A stretch of 64,000 nt of DNA from Bifidobacterium tibiigranuli (GCF_009371885.1 NZ_QLZA01000002.1:124001-188000), one strand, 5' to 3'; counted from the first letter of the stretch, positions 22,913 through 37,526 are shown. Notes: generated from the sequence alone by a model not told the origin. Program-made: numbers and translations.

Positions 22913-24431
22913 GATCACTCCTTGTATGCTCTGCATGCTCTCGTTTGGTTGCCAACTCCATGATTTTTGGCTCTGTGGCTTCACTGATATCTAAAGAACC
23001 GGTGGTGTTGCCCTCGCACATCACGATGATGCGGTCGGAAAGGTGAAGTATCTCGGTAAGATCGGAGGACACGAGAATGATGGATTTGCCTTGACGGATC
23101 AAATCCCTCATCAAGTCGTATATCTCCGAACGGGCACCAATATCGATTCCTCGTGTGGGCTCGTCAAAAATGAGAATCTCCACGTCGCGCACCAGCCATT
23201 TGGCAAGCACGACCTTCTGCTGATTCCCTCCGGACAGATTCTTGACGGTTTGCTGGATGCTTGGCGTCTTGACCTTGAGCAGATCCACGAAACGTTGTGA
23301 GGCCTTGCGACACGACTTGTCATTGACCACTATTCCTTTGGAGAATTTGTCGTACGAAGGAAGCGCTATGTTATCCACAATCGACAGGCTGGTCAGCAAG
23401 CCATAGCGCTTGCGGTCTTCCGACAGGTAGGCGATGCCGTGTTCAATCGCATCCTTAGGACTCGTGAAATGAACTTTCTTGCCGTGTAGCGTGATATCGC
23501 CGTGGCCCTGCGGGTCAGCGCCACATAGGATGCGCATCGCCTCGGTCCGGCCTGCACCAATTAGCCCGGCCACTCCCAATATCTCGCCCTTACGCAGATC
23601 AAAAGCGGCGTTCTTGACATCTGGAGAATGAAGATTGCGAGCGCCAAGCACCACTTCGGCATCCGGAGGAACGCTGCTGGCTGTTTTTCGAGTATTGCTG
23701 ATGTCACGACCGACCATGCGTCTGATGATTTCTTCGGACGAGGTGTCCTTTGTCTCCAAAGTATCGATGAACTGTCCATCTCGCAGAATCGTGATTCTGT
23801 CGGATATCTCCTTGATCTCATCCATGCGATGAGAGATGTACACAACGGACAGCCCACGGGCACGCAACTTCCTGACTTTGTCCAGTAGCTCCTGCACCTC
23901 GTTTTCAGACAGCGAGGCAGTCGGCTCGTCAAGAATCAGAACTCGTGTGTTGGCATAGGACATTGCCCTTGCGATTTCTACCATCTGTGCCTTGCCGACG
24001 CTGAGATTACGCAACAGCTCGTTAGGCTTGGCCTCGATGTCATACTCCTTGATCAGGCTGGCTGCTTGGCGGTTGAGCTGCTTGTCCGAGAGAAAGAAAT
24101 GATCTGATTCCCGACCGATAAAGATGTTCTGGGCCACCGTCAGATCATTGAGCATATTAAGCTCCTGATGGACTATGGAAACACCTGCCTTCTGAGCATC
24201 AGCAATTGTCTTGAAGTTCGCCGGTTTACCTTGATATTCGTAAGTTCCTTCGAACTCCGAATAGATTCCCGTCATAATCTTGCATAGCGTTGATTTCCCG
24301 GCTCCATTCTCGCCGACCAAAGCATGGACTTCGCCTGGCAGCAAATTAAAATGAACGTCTTGCAACGCCAGCACACCGGGAAAAGATTTCGTTATGCCTT
24401 TCATTTCTAATACAGGTTTTTGAACACCCAT
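22905..24431 (-). CDS. Ribose-type ABC transporter ATP-binding protein
   Basis: 508 residues with two tandem ATPase domains, as in RbsA/MglA/XylG. First half: Walker A GENGAGKSTL, signature LSVGKAQ and Walker B VLILDEPTAS. Second half: degenerate Walker A (GLIGAGRTEAM), signature LSGGNQQKV and Walker B ILIFDEPTRG. First gene of the operon (ATPase, permease, binding protein, VOC). GGAGTGAAAT precedes the ATG. The second-site degeneracy is normal for this family. Confidence 0.94.
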   Translation of the reverse strand: MGVQKPVLEMKGITKSFPGVLALQDVHFNLLPGEVHALVGENGAGKSTLCKIMTGIYSEFEGTYEYQGKPANFKTIADAQKAGVSIVHQELNMLNDLTVAQNIFIGRESDHFFLSDKQLNRQAASLIKEYDIEAKPNELLRNLSVGKAQMVEIARAMSYANTRVLILDEPTASLSENEVQELLDKVRKLRARGLSVVYISHRMDEIKEISDRITILRDGQFIDTLETKDTSSEEIIRRMVGRDISNTRKTASSVPPDAEVVLGARNLHSPDVKNAAFDLRKGEILGVAGLIGAGRTEAMRILCGADPQGHGDITLHGKKVHFTSPKDAIEHGIAYLSEDRKRYGLLTSLSIVDNIALPSYDKFSKGIVVNDKSCRKASQRFVDLLKVKTPSIQQTVKNLSGGNQQKVVLAKWLVRDVEILIFDEPTRGIDIGARSEIYDLMRDLIRQGKSIILVSSDLTEILHLSDRIIVMCEGNTTGSLDISEATEPKIMELATKREHAEHTRSDHD

Positions 24432-24509
24432 ATTTCACTCCGATCTCACCATTGATGACCTTTGAGTTTCACAGCTTCATTACTGTTTTTTCTTATTTTA
24501 AATTATGCA

Positions 24510-24521
24510 GACAACGTTATC
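24510..24521. promoter_or_regulatory. LacI-type operator ahead of ABC operon
   Basis: GACAACGTTATC, a near palindrome centred on AACGTT, 80 bp upstream of the ATPase gene, in AT-rich DNA that contains TTGACT on the minus strand. The LacI protein at 18847-19950 is the likely binder. Confidence 0.5.
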
Positions 24522-24654
24522 AGAAAATTTAACAAAGTCAATTTGGCATGGGGTGATATGAGTTGTTTATTGCTCTTGCGAGACTAAATCAGCGATGACA
24601 GTTTCGGCTAAAGATCGCGAGCAGTGAGGAATGTCCTCTGCACCTTCTCATGCG

Positions 24655-24793
24655 ATCAATCGCAGGACTGCTCAGCGTCGGCAGGCGCCAAACGAACTCC
24701 CCGGCGCAGGCCTTCGGTGTTTATGCGCTTCCTGGCTATTCGTCTCGCATCGCACGTGAAGCCTGACGCATATTCAGGAATGAGTGTCCTCAG
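24655..24793 (-). pseudogene. Decayed YafQ/RelE-like toxin remnant
   Basis: Directly after the DinJ-like antitoxin, overlapping its stop, the minus strand can be read as LRTLIPEYASGF then DARRIARKR, which resembles the start of YafQ-type toxins. The expected ATG is CTG, a run of four A (24719-24722 region) shifts the frame after about 25 codons, and stops follow. This suggests a lost toxin partner. The match is short, so the call is tentative. Confidence 0.4.
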
Positions 24794-25074
24794 ATTCCCA
24801 GTGAACCGAACATCTCGTCAGCGTTCTTGAATCGCTGACGGCCGGTCTGCGCTATCTCATCCGCCTCACGGATCACGGCGAGAGTCGGCTCATTCGGTGT
24901 CGGCTCATAGCTGAGGTTCAACGGAACACGACCTTCCCGCACCATCTGGCGATAAAACGCCCTGGTGACAGAGGAAAGATCGAAGCCGAAGCTCGCTGCA
25001 ATGTCGGAGGCCTTCAGCTTGGTCTCATCGTCCACTCGCACAGTAACCGTTGCCATAGTACTACTGCTCTTCAT
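24790..25074 (-). CDS. RelB/DinJ family antitoxin
   Basis: About 94 residues from ATG 25074 (AGGA 5 bp upstream), or 88 from ATG 25056. MATVTVRVDDETKLKASDIA then GFDLSSVTRAFYRQMV is the ribbon-helix-helix DNA-binding part of DinJ/RelB antitoxins; the tail (AVIREADEIAQTG...NADEMFGSLGI) is the toxin-binding segment. A functional toxin is not present downstream, only a broken remnant, so this may be an orphan antitoxin or autoregulator. Confidence 0.82.
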   Translation of the reverse strand: MKSSSTMATVTVRVDDETKLKASDIAASFGFDLSSVTRAFYRQMVREGRVPLNLSYEPTPNEPTLAVIREADEIAQTGRQRFKNADEMFGSLGI

Positions 25075-25144
25075 TGTTGTCCTACACTGGAATAGACCGA
25101 ACTTCATATAGCTTGACTGCAGCACGAGACTAGAGAGGTGCGCT

Positions 25145-25321
25145 ATGCAACAAAGTCGTGCAATGGATAAGATACGCTCTGAAGAAGAGCTACCTCGTGT
25201 CACACTTCAAGCTATCAGCGAGGCTGCTCATATGGCGACGACAGGCGAGGGTAAGTCCTTTGACGATGCAGAGGCTCTGTTCTCCGCCATACTCGGCAGA
25301 GACGCCCCCAGCAAAGAATGA
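25145..25321 (+). CDS. 58-residue protein, antitoxin-tail-like
   Basis: A short frame, MQQSRAMDKIRSEEEL onward, with AGAGG 6 bp before the ATG. It is divergent from the DinJ-like gene with a 70-bp gap. The part ISEAAHMATTGEGKSFDDAEALFSAIL resembles the C-terminal segment of RelB/DinJ antitoxins, but no N-terminal DNA-binding part is present. It could be a trimmed antitoxin (an anti-addiction remnant) or a small independent gene. Confidence 0.4.
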   Translation: MQQSRAMDKIRSEEELPRVTLQAISEAAHMATTGEGKSFDDAEALFSAILGRDAPSKE

Positions 25322-25424
25322 ATCCAATATCGACCGCGCAACCGTCGAGTTCCGAGTATTGATGATCCGCTAACCAAAAACGCTGATCAACACCTAAAAC
25401 GAGTACTTAACTAGCCGATAACCA

Positions 25425-25457
25425 ATATTATGTCAGATTTAAAATCTGACATAATAT
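25425..25457. repeat. 33-bp AT-rich palindrome
   Basis: Perfect 16-bp arms (ATATTATGTCAGATTT and its complement) around a single base. It is 70 bp beyond the yoeB stop and 104 bp beyond the 58-residue frame. It might serve as a terminator between them or bind a regulator. Confidence 0.6.
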
Positions 25458-25527
25458 CGTGTAGTTATATCGTGAAAATGACTCTTGCCCACGTAATCAC
25501 ACATACCAACTGGGGCAGGGTAATACG

Positions 25528-25791
25528 TTACTCATAGTGACTCCACGCTGCATAGATAGTCACGACCTTGGTCGCGTCATCAATGTCGTACACCACTCTG
25601 TGCTGGCTGTTGATGCGGCGAGAGTACAAGCCGCGGCTGAAGGGCTGAAGCTTTTCAAAAGATTGGGTCGGCTGGTACGGATCCGATTTCAAATCCGCAA
25701 GAACCCCCATAAACGCCTTCTGGAGATGTGAACGCTTAAGCTTCTTGAGGTCTGACTTTGCGGAATTCTTGATTTGTACCTGATAGGTCAC
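25528..25791 (-). CDS. yoeB: Txe/YoeB family toxin (mRNA endonuclease)
   Basis: 87 residues from a GTG at 25791 that overlaps the antitoxin stop (GTGA); an upstream TTG at 25803 is possible. RelE-fold toxin: Glu46 in SFEKLQP, SRRIN, Arg65 in HRVVYDI and the closing WSHYE (His85, Tyr86) match the YoeB catalytic set Glu46, Arg65, His83 and Tyr84. It would cleave mRNA in the ribosomal A site. All key residues are intact, so it is probably active and held by the upstream YefM. Confidence 0.9.
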   Translation of the reverse strand: MTYQVQIKNSAKSDLKKLKRSHLQKAFMGVLADLKSDPYQPTQSFEKLQPFSRGLYSRRINSQHRVVYDIDDATKVVTIYAAWSHYE

Positions 25792-26051
25792 AGCGAATCC
25801 CAATCGATATCATCGATATCGGTGGTTCCGCTGTCGTCGGCGCGTCTTGCCTCTGCCCTAGCCAACGTTCCCGTATTTTCAAGATACAAGGTTTCCACGA
25901 TGGAATCCCAATCTTGGCGATTGACGAGAATTGCCTCTGCGTCTTTAGTCCCGTGGGCTGGCGAAATAGCTATGGGCCGACGCTGAGCATTCACATCCTT
26001 GATCAGTTGATACAGGTTCTTCCTCGCTGCAGTAGGGGTATAAGTGTCCAT
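25788..26051 (-). CDS. yefM: YefM/Phd family antitoxin
   Basis: 87 residues. The N-terminal Phd/YefM fold (TPTAARKNLYQLIKDVN...PIAISPAHGTKDAEAILVNRQDWDSIVETLYL) binds DNA; the acidic tail (DDSGTTDIDDIDWDSL) should neutralise YoeB. AAGGAG precedes the ATG. It overlaps yoeB by 4 bp, and the 17-bp-arm palindrome at 26064-26104 just upstream is the expected autoregulatory operator. Confidence 0.9.
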   Translation of the reverse strand: MDTYTPTAARKNLYQLIKDVNAQRRPIAISPAHGTKDAEAILVNRQDWDSIVETLYLENTGTLARAEARRADDSGTTDIDDIDWDSL

Positions 26052-26063
26052 GTTTATGCTCCT

Positions 26064-26104
26064 TGTATTATTTACGTACGGTATTCGCGTACGTAAATAA
26101 TACA
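26064..26104. promoter_or_regulatory. Palindromic operator of yefM-yoeB
   Basis: 17-bp perfect arms (right arm cgtacgtaaataataca) around a 7-nt centre, 12 bp upstream of the yefM start. Its size and position fit YefM/YoeB autoregulation. Confidence 0.7.
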
Positions 26105-26313
26105 TCAAGAAATATGGAGACTGCACGTCGACTTCGACGTGAGCGCAATGTGTCATCAGCACAGTGTGGAAACAGCTGGCCCAAGAACCAATTTGTTGGT
26201 TGGATTCGCATGCTGTGTTGTGTTTGTTACGTTTGCGTTGTTTAGGTGGCGGGGGAGGCAGGGCGTTCTTGCGTCTGTCGTTCGTGTGCTGGTGTTGTTT
26301 TTGTGTGTGCGAA

Positions 26314-26349
26314 AGGGGCCCCGGGGATCGTGTGATCCTCGGGGCCCCT
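26314..26349 (-). terminator. rRNA operon terminator, copy 2
   Basis: Identical to the terminator at 12875-12910. Confidence 0.85.
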
Positions 26350-26362
26350 CTTGTGAAGTATT

Positions 26363-26481
26363 ATTGCGGCGGCGTGCTACTCTCCCACGCCCTGTCGAGC
26401 GCAGTACCATCGCCGTGCTGGGTCTTAGCTTCCGGGTTCGGAATGGGACCGGGCGTCTCCCCCAGGCCATGGCCGCCGCAA
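26363..26481 (-). rRNA. 5S rRNA, copy 2
   Basis: Identical by eye to copy 1; ends approximate. Confidence 0.92.
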
Positions 26482-26673
26482 ATCTTTAGTTGTCATGCAC
26501 GCCTTCGCGGCATGCATGGGATGTGATGGTTCGGGGACCGGCTAGTGGACGCGGGCGTGTTGCCTTGCGCAGATTCGACGATGTGTTCGTGTTGCGTTGC
26601 ATTTCAGTGCTCCAGTCGTCTGGAGCGGTCTAGATGAGGCTCCTCACGTACCCTTCCCTCGTAGGGGAAGTGT

Positions 26674-31718
<5,045 letters not shown>

Positions 31719-31901
31719 ATGCAGAAAGCCTCGAAAAGGCCCTCATATATATCAATTGACGGGACCGTTTATAAGGAAAACGATCCACACAAAACCCCAG
31801 CACCCATTCAAGCCCCACTCAGGGCACCCACGACAAAACGCGGGCAGGACGCCGGACTGGCAATCACAAAAATAATCTGACTATAAAAAGTAGTACAAAA
31901 C

Positions 31902-31923
31902 ACGCTCTTGAGTTCTCAAACCA
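31902..31923 (-). promoter_or_regulatory. rRNA leader boxA-like site, copy 2
   Basis: Same TTTGAGAACT element as at 18463-18484, still inside the 5.66-kb repeat. Confidence 0.6.
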
Positions 31924-31988
31924 CCACCACACCAACAAACCGCTTGACTCTCTAGGAGAGAAGCCGTCGTGTTGAGCAGCAAGAGATA

Positions 31989-32017
31989 AACTTACACGAG
32001 GTGCGGCATCTGTGCAA
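31989..32017 (-). promoter_or_regulatory. rRNA operon promoter, copy 2
   Basis: TTGCAC-17 bp-TAAGTT on the minus strand, matching the copy-1 promoter although it lies outside the identical repeat. CGGCGTGTCG (32067) and GGGCGTGTCG (32154) lie upstream, 87 bp apart as in copy 1. Farther up, 32209-32241 is AT-rich with three cgctatat repeats, possibly an UP-like region. No gene is seen in 31943-32411. Confidence 0.6.
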
Positions 32018-32411
32018 ATCGGGGTTCCTAAAAGAGCCGATAAACGTTGCAACAACAAGGTTCTATCGGCGTGTCGAAAATGCTGTATTTTCGCTTTTTC
32101 TTAACCTTAGCCCATCTAAAAGCACGAATATATTTCCTGGAAATCACGGCTGCGGGCGTGTCGGGACGATCCGGGGCACGACAGACCCGTTCAGTCGACG
32201 AATACGCTCTATATATAACGCTATATATATCGCTATATCGTTAATACGAGGTGCCTTAGGTATTGCGGCATAGGAATATAGGCAAATATAGGTATAGCTG
32301 GAACTTCAGAGACGGCATATGACATATAGAGATGCATATAGCTATAGCGCACGATGGCGTGCGCAGCGAACGGCGATGGCGGCGGTGCGCGCTTCGTGAT
32401 AAGCCTGTGTC

Positions 32412-33194
32412 ATGGCTATGCATATTGCGGTTTTGACAGGTGCCGGCATTTCCACGTCGGCAGGCATCCCTGACTTCCGGGGACCGGACGGAGTCTGGAC
32501 CAAGCATCCGGAGCAGATGAACGTCTATGACATCGATGCGTTCCTGAGTGATAAGGAGCAGCGCGAGTATTCCTGGCGCTGGCAGAAGGAGTCGCCCGTC
32601 TGGGGCGCGCAGCCAGGCACGGCGCATAAGGCGCTGGCCAAGCTTGAACAGGCAGGGATGCTGAATCTCTTGGCGACGCAGAACTTCGACGGTCTGCATG
32701 AGAAGGCGGGCAACAGTGACGAGACGATCGTCAACCTGCATGGCACCATCGCCACATCGCACTGCATGAAGTGCCATGCCCGCTACGACACCGCGCCGAT
32801 TATGGACAAGCTCGATGAAGAGCCCGACCCGCATTGCCGCCGTCAGCTACCGTACCGGGGAAACATGCCTTGCAACGGCATCATCAAAACCGATGTCGTG
32901 TACTTTGGCGAGGCGCTGCCGGACGGTGCCATGGAGCGCTCCATGCGCAAGGTCTCGCGCGCCGACGAATTCTGGGTCATCGGCTCCACGCTCGAAGTGT
33001 TCCCCGCCGCATCGCTTGTGCCGGTGGCCGCGCAGGCCGGGGTGCCCATCACCATTATGAATATGGGGCGCACGCAGTACGACCGTCTGGCAACCCGCCT
33101 GATTCACGACGATATCGCGCAGGCGCTGCCCGCGCTCGTGGATGAGACCATCGCGCGATATGGGGATGCGGCGAACAGCGCGGTAGGTAATTAA
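32412..33194 (+). CDS. Sir2 family NAD-dependent protein deacetylase
   Basis: 260 residues with the sirtuin fold: TGAGISTSAGIPDFRG (NAD site), TQNFDGLHEKAG, the catalytic His110 in NLHG, and four zinc cysteines at 118, 121, 142 and 154 (CMKC...C...C). It removes acyl groups from lysines using NAD. The start may be ATG 32412 or 32418; no good ribosome site is visible. Monocistronic, convergent with ilvA; palindromic repeats lie between them. Confidence 0.92.
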   Translation: MAMHIAVLTGAGISTSAGIPDFRGPDGVWTKHPEQMNVYDIDAFLSDKEQREYSWRWQKESPVWGAQPGTAHKALAKLEQAGMLNLLATQNFDGLHEKAGNSDETIVNLHGTIATSHCMKCHARYDTAPIMDKLDEEPDPHCRRQLPYRGNMPCNGIIKTDVVYFGEALPDGAMERSMRKVSRADEFWVIGSTLEVFPAASLVPVAAQAGVPITIMNMGRTQYDRLATRLIHDDIAQALPALVDETIARYGDAANSAVGN

Positions 33195-33230
33195 GTAATA
33201 AGGACGCCTGAGACGCTGTCTGCAGTGGTC

Positions 33231-33280
33231 CTCGTACATTCGTCACGCATACAGGGTCGTTTGCGTGACGAATGTACGAG
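33231..33280. repeat. Palindromic repeat (CTCGTA sub-type)
   Basis: Arms CTCGTACATTCGTCACGCA and its complement, 12-nt loop. Lies between convergent genes and could terminate both. Same family as 1199-1250. Confidence 0.8.
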
Positions 33281-33292
33281 AAAGTGTTAGTC

Positions 33293-33342
33293 CTAGTAAT
33301 TTCGTCACGCAAAACCACCAATTTGCGTGACGAACGTACTAG
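33293..33342. repeat. Palindromic repeat (CTAGTA sub-type)
   Basis: Outer arms CTAGTA/TACTAG, inner arms TCGTCACGCAAA/TTTGCGTGACGA. A further half-unit (tcctagtag) at 33364-33372 contains the ilvA stop codon, so the repeat forms the end of that gene. Confidence 0.8.
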
Positions 33343-33365
33343 AAAGTGCCAAGGAAGCGACAGTC

Positions 33366-34631
33366 CTAGTAGATGCGCTTGGGCTGGAAGCCGGCGGTGC
33401 ACAGGGCCTTGAGGACCGCGTCGATGTGGTCGGGACCGTTCGTCTCTACAGTGACGCCCAAGGACACGGCATTCGTGTAATGGCCCGAGGCCTTAAACTG
33501 GTCATGGTCGAGGGCGATGACGTTCGCGCGAGCATCGGACAGCACGGTAGCCACCTTGACCAGCTGGCCGGGGGTATCGGGCAGCTCGACTTCGAAGTTC
33601 ATGATGCGACCGCGCGCGATCATGCCCTTCTGGATAACGGCGCCCATGGTGACGGTGTCGATGTTGCCGCCCGACAGAATCGGCACGATGACATGCGGCT
33701 CCTGCGCCGAGGCGAACGCGCGCGAATGCAGGTTGAGGTGTTCGAGCGCGGCGAGGGACACTGCGCCTGCGGCTTCGATGACGAGCTTGTGCTTTTCGAG
33801 CATAAGCAGGATCATCTCGTTGATGTCCCGCTCGCTGACCGTCACCAAATCGTCCATAAGCTCGTTGAGCAGCGCGAAGGTCAGCTCGCCGGGGCGCTTG
33901 ACCGCGACGCCTTCGGCCGAGGTGACGACCTGGCTGGCTGGCACGACGTAGCCGGCCGCAAACGAGTCCTTGAACGCGGGCGAGCCCTCCGGAATCGCGC
34001 CGATGACACGTACCTGCGGGCGGAAGGTCTTGATCGCCAGCGCCACGCCAGCGCCCAGACCGCCGCCGCCCAGCGGGACCACGACATCGGTGACGTCCGG
34101 TACGTCCTGCAGGATCTCCATGCCGATGGTGCCCTGGCCGCACAGCACCTCATAGTCGTCGAAAGGCGGCACGAACACCATGCCGTCATCCCGGCTCAGC
34201 TGGGCCGCGTAGGCCGCGGCATCGTCGAAGACATCGCCGTGCAGCACTACTTCGGCCCCGTACGCCTTCGTCGCGTCGACCTTGAGCGGCGGCGTGATGC
34301 ACGGCATCACAATGGTGGCCTTGGCCTTACGCTCGCGGGCCGCGTAGGCCACGCCCTGCGCGTGGTTGCCTGCGGATGCGGTCACGATGCCGTGATCGAG
34401 CTCGGCCTGCGAAAGCGAGGCGATCTTGTTGTAGGCCCCGCGAATCTTGAAGGACCCGGTGACCTGAAGGTTCTCGGGCTTGAGGAGCACGCGGTGCCCG
34501 GTCATGGACGACAGCACCGGAGACTCGATGATAGCCGTGTGCTTTGCGGTGCCATCGAGCCGTTCAGCGGCTTTTCTCAACTCGGCCGCGTGATCGCGCG
34601 CCAAAAATTGCTGGACTTCATCATTGTTCAT
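33366..34631 (-). CDS. ilvA: Threonine ammonia-lyase (threonine deaminase)
   Basis: 421 residues. PLP-dependent fold type II: Lys62 in TGSFKIRGAYNK, SAGNHAQGVAYA, the glycine loop VPLGGGGLGAGVA, and a C-terminal ACT-like regulatory domain (about residues 335-415). It converts threonine to 2-oxobutanoate and ammonia, first step of isoleucine synthesis or threonine breakdown. The start is MNNDEV (34631); a TTG 18 bp upstream is possible. The TAG stop falls within a palindromic-repeat half-unit. Upstream hairpin 34650-34688 separates it from the trehalose gene. Confidence 0.93.
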   Translation of the reverse strand: MNNDEVQQFLARDHAAELRKAAERLDGTAKHTAIIESPVLSSMTGHRVLLKPENLQVTGSFKIRGAYNKIASLSQAELDHGIVTASAGNHAQGVAYAARERKAKATIVMPCITPPLKVDATKAYGAEVVLHGDVFDDAAAYAAQLSRDDGMVFVPPFDDYEVLCGQGTIGMEILQDVPDVTDVVVPLGGGGLGAGVALAIKTFRPQVRVIGAIPEGSPAFKDSFAAGYVVPASQVVTSAEGVAVKRPGELTFALLNELMDDLVTVSERDINEMILLMLEKHKLVIEAAGAVSLAALEHLNLHSRAFASAQEPHVIVPILSGGNIDTVTMGAVIQKGMIARGRIMNFEVELPDTPGQLVKVATVLSDARANVIALDHDQFKASGHYTNAVSLGVTVETNGPDHIDAVLKALCTAGFQPKRIY

Positions 34632-34649
34632 ACGGGTATTATCGCGCAA

Positions 34650-34688
34650 GGCTCACACTTTTTCGACGCGGGTCAAAAAGTGTGAGCC
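34650..34688 (-). terminator. Hairpin terminator after trehalose gene
   Basis: GGCTCACACTTTTT and its complement with an 11-nt loop, 12 bp past the trehalose gene stop and directly upstream of ilvA. Confidence 0.75.
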
Positions 34689-34700
34689 AAACCTGCCGAC

Positions 34701-37094
34701 TCACTTGCCTTTCTCGGCCTTCCCGGCCTCGGATTCGGCAATCATATAGCCGAACAGGCGGTGCAGGGCGGTCGCGCTGGCGATGCGCGAGCGGGCCTTG
34801 GTCATGCCGGCGCCGACCTTGAGCGTCCAGGCATCCTCGGGCATCGCGGCGAACATCGTCTCGTCGGTGGTGTCGTCGCCGACGGCGAGCATGAAGTCGT
34901 AGTCGCCGCTGGACACCCAGGGGCTTACGGCGTGGCCCTTGCTCGTCGTGAGCGGGCAGACCTCGATGATCTTGGAGTTCTCCATAACCATCAGTCCCAT
35001 GCCGCCGCATGTCTCGCGCAAATCGCGTATCAGGCGGTCATGCTCGCGCTGCGCGGAACGCTGGTTGCTGGCACGGTAATGCCAGGCGAGCGCGTCGGCC
35101 TTGTGCTCGATGAAAGACCTCGGCACACGATTGACCGACTCCTGCATCATCGCCTCGATCTTGGGCTGCCAGTCCTGAGGATCAGGCATGTTCTCGGCGC
35201 GGACCCATGTGCGGCCCTTCGGGTTGTAGTCGTTGCGCCAGGCACCGTGCTCGGCCACGAGATTCACCGGCAGCTCGCCGAACCACTGATCCATGATCGC
35301 GTGGCTGCGGCCTGAGACAATCGCCAGGTCCACGCCGGGCTCGGTGCCGATGCGGCTGAGCAGCGCACGCAATTCCAAGGTCGGTCGGGCGTGGTCCGGG
35401 TCACGCACCAAGGGGGTGAGCGTGCCGTCGTAATCGCACAGCAGCAGCTTGCGGTCGGCCTTGGCCCACTGTTCGAGCAAGGTATTGCGCTGATCCATGC
35501 GCAGACGCTTGTCGTCAAGACCGGGATTGGAGACCTGCAGCAGCGCGTCGAGGAACCCGGCGCACCACGTGCCGGCCGTGCGGGCCTTGATGCGGGCCTG
35601 CATCGCGCGATTGCGGCGGGTGGACTCCTCCGGGCTGATTTCCAAGGCATCGTGCAGCGCCTCGCAGGTCATTTCGATATCGTAGGGGTTCACGATGAAG
35701 GCCTCACCAAGCTCCTCGGCCGCGCCGCACATATCGGAAAGCACCAGCGCGCCGTCGCGCCCATCGTGGCAGGCCAAGTACTCCTTGGCCACCAGATTCA
35801 TGCCGTCGCGCAGCGGGGTCACGAGTGCCACATCGCCTGCGGCATAGATGCCGCACACCGGCTTGATCGGCAGCGAGCGCGTGATGTAATGAATCGGCGT
35901 CCACGCAAGCATCGAGAAGCGGCCATTGATCTTCCCAACCAGCTGATCGACCTGCTGCTTGAGCCGCTGGTAGGTTTCGACGTCGCCGCGCGAGGGCGTG
36001 GCCAGCAGATAATAGGTCACATGCCCGATCCATTCGGGATATTTCTCAAGCAGACGTTCGAAGGCGCGCAGCCGCTCAGGCAGACCCTTGGTGTAGTCGA
36101 GCCGATCGACGGAGACGACGACCTTGTTCGGCTTGCTGTCCTTGCCGAACATCGCCGACTGCGCCAGCGTGAGCTCGGGCAGCTCCTCGTGCACATGATG
36201 GCTCCACCAGGAGCCGCTTTTCGTCGCGGCTTCCGCGGCAGCCGAGCTTTCCGCGCTCAGCGAGGTGTCGTGGTGGCGCCCTGGCCGCTTGCCGCTCTGC
36301 TCCTCGATGCCGCGGCGCATGGCCCGCGCCAGGCTCGATCTGGTCGTGCGGCGGTAGAGGTTGTAGTCGATGCCGATCGGGAACGCGTCGACGGTTGCCG
36401 TGTGGCCGCCGTCCACCGCGATATGCCCGGCGTCATCCGTCTCGATATCCAGCAATTGCTGCACGCAGGACTTGAAGTTCTCTACGAAATCGACGGTATG
36501 GAAGCCGAGCAGGTCCGCGCCGAGCACGCCTTTGAGGATTTCGCGGCTCTGCGGCAGCGAGCGGAAGATCTCGGGGCTGGGGAAGGGCACATGCAGGAAC
36601 CAGCCGATGGAAATGTTGTTGAAGCGCTGCCGCAGGATATTGGGCAGCAGCATGAGGTGATAGTCCTGCACCCACACCGTGTCGCCCTTGCGAATCAGCG
36701 GGGCGAGGGCGTCGGCGAACAGCTGATTGACATGGCTGTAAGTCTCCCAGGTGCCGGGATCGAACACGGCCTCATGCGAGAAGTCATGCATCAGCGGCCA
36801 CAGGGTGTTGTTGGAGAAACCGGCATAGAAGCCGGCGACCTGCTCGGCGCTCAGGAAGAGCGGTATACAGCGGTTCTCCTCGTAGGTGGACCGGATCGCT
36901 TCGATCTCCTCGGGTGTGTGATCGGCCGGATCCTCTCCGCTCCACCCGACCCACAGGCAGTCGTGATGCGAGCTGTGATACGGCCCAATCGCGGTGGCGA
37001 GGCCGCCGACATTCTGCCTGAGCGCATAGGACCCGTCGGGCTGCGCATCTAGCGAAACCGGCAATCGATTGGAAACGATAATTAAACGTGACAT
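34701..37094 (-). CDS. Fused trehalose-6-phosphate synthase/phosphatase
   Basis: 797 residues from [12 protein letters not shown] (GGAG 5 bp upstream). Residues 1 to about 500 are a GT20 synthase ([40 protein letters not shown]), joining UDP-glucose and glucose-6-phosphate. Residues from about 520 are an OtsB-type HAD phosphatase ([25 protein letters not shown]). The fusion makes trehalose from sugar phosphates in one chain. A Ser/Ala-rich insert (EEQSGKRPG...[15 protein letters not shown]) interrupts the synthase. Such bipartite enzymes occur in several bacteria and in eukaryotes; bifidobacteria often lack the pathway. Confidence 0.93.
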   Translation of the reverse strand: MSRLIIVSNRLPVSLDAQPDGSYALRQNVGGLATAIGPYHSSHHDCLWVGWSGEDPADHTPEEIEAIRSTYEENRCIPLFLSAEQVAGFYAGFSNNTLWPLMHDFSHEAVFDPGTWETYSHVNQLFADALAPLIRKGDTVWVQDYHLMLLPNILRQRFNNISIGWFLHVPFPSPEIFRSLPQSREILKGVLGADLLGFHTVDFVENFKSCVQQLLDIETDDAGHIAVDGGHTATVDAFPIGIDYNLYRRTTRSSLARAMRRGIEEQSGKRPGRHHDTSLSAESSAAAEAATKSGSWWSHHVHEELPELTLAQSAMFGKDSKPNKVVVSVDRLDYTKGLPERLRAFERLLEKYPEWIGHVTYYLLATPSRGDVETYQRLKQQVDQLVGKINGRFSMLAWTPIHYITRSLPIKPVCGIYAAGDVALVTPLRDGMNLVAKEYLACHDGRDGALVLSDMCGAAEELGEAFIVNPYDIEMTCEALHDALEISPEESTRRNRAMQARIKARTAGTWCAGFLDALLQVSNPGLDDKRLRMDQRNTLLEQWAKADRKLLLCDYDGTLTPLVRDPDHARPTLELRALLSRIGTEPGVDLAIVSGRSHAIMDQWFGELPVNLVAEHGAWRNDYNPKGRTWVRAENMPDPQDWQPKIEAMMQESVNRVPRSFIEHKADALAWHYRASNQRSAQREHDRLIRDLRETCGGMGLMVMENSKIIEVCPLTTSKGHAVSPWVSSGDYDFMLAVGDDTTDETMFAAMPEDAWTLKVGAGMTKARSRIASATALHRLFGYMIAESEAGKAEKGK

Positions 37095-37526
37095 GGTATC
37101 TCCGTTTCCGCCGGCGAAACGACACTGCTTTTCAACCGGCTCAATGAGTGGGAATCTCCCGCACGTGCTGTCCCTCTCAGCTATATCACATGGAACCTGT
37201 ACAAAGCTTGGAGCCTGCTTTCCTTCCGCACCGCGGCATCGCATCCGGAGCGACTTTGCGACCTCATAGCTGGCGTTGCCGCCGAGTGCGGCGTGATAGG
37301 CGCGTGGACTGATATGACAATGATTATGCGGCATTCGTATTGGCGTCCTGCGCGGTCATGTGGTCTTCGATTTGCGCCGCCGCTGCGCTGCGTGGACTGA
37401 AGTCTGGGAGTTCGCTGACTGCGAAGTTAACGCGGTGCCCAACCGACGTTTTTCGCGACTAGACTCTTGGGTAGGCGGTCCGTCACGCAACTGGCGCATG
37501 ACGGATCTTAGGAGAATGGACTCGAT
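37095..37526. other. Divergent promoter region, trehalose gene and LacI gene
   Basis: A 432-bp gap between divergent genes. I see an imperfect hairpin ccgtca...tgacgg at 37481-37505 (a worn copy of the GTCACGCAA palindrome family) and no convincing coding frame. AGGAG at 37510-37514 precedes the LacI start by 12 bp. Promoter boxes are too weak to place. Confidence 0.5.

Noticed and set aside
35391-37052. Plus-strand frame of 553 codons opposite the trehalose gene
   Set aside because: Lies opposite conserved GT20 and OtsB motifs and has no recognisable fold or ribosome site.
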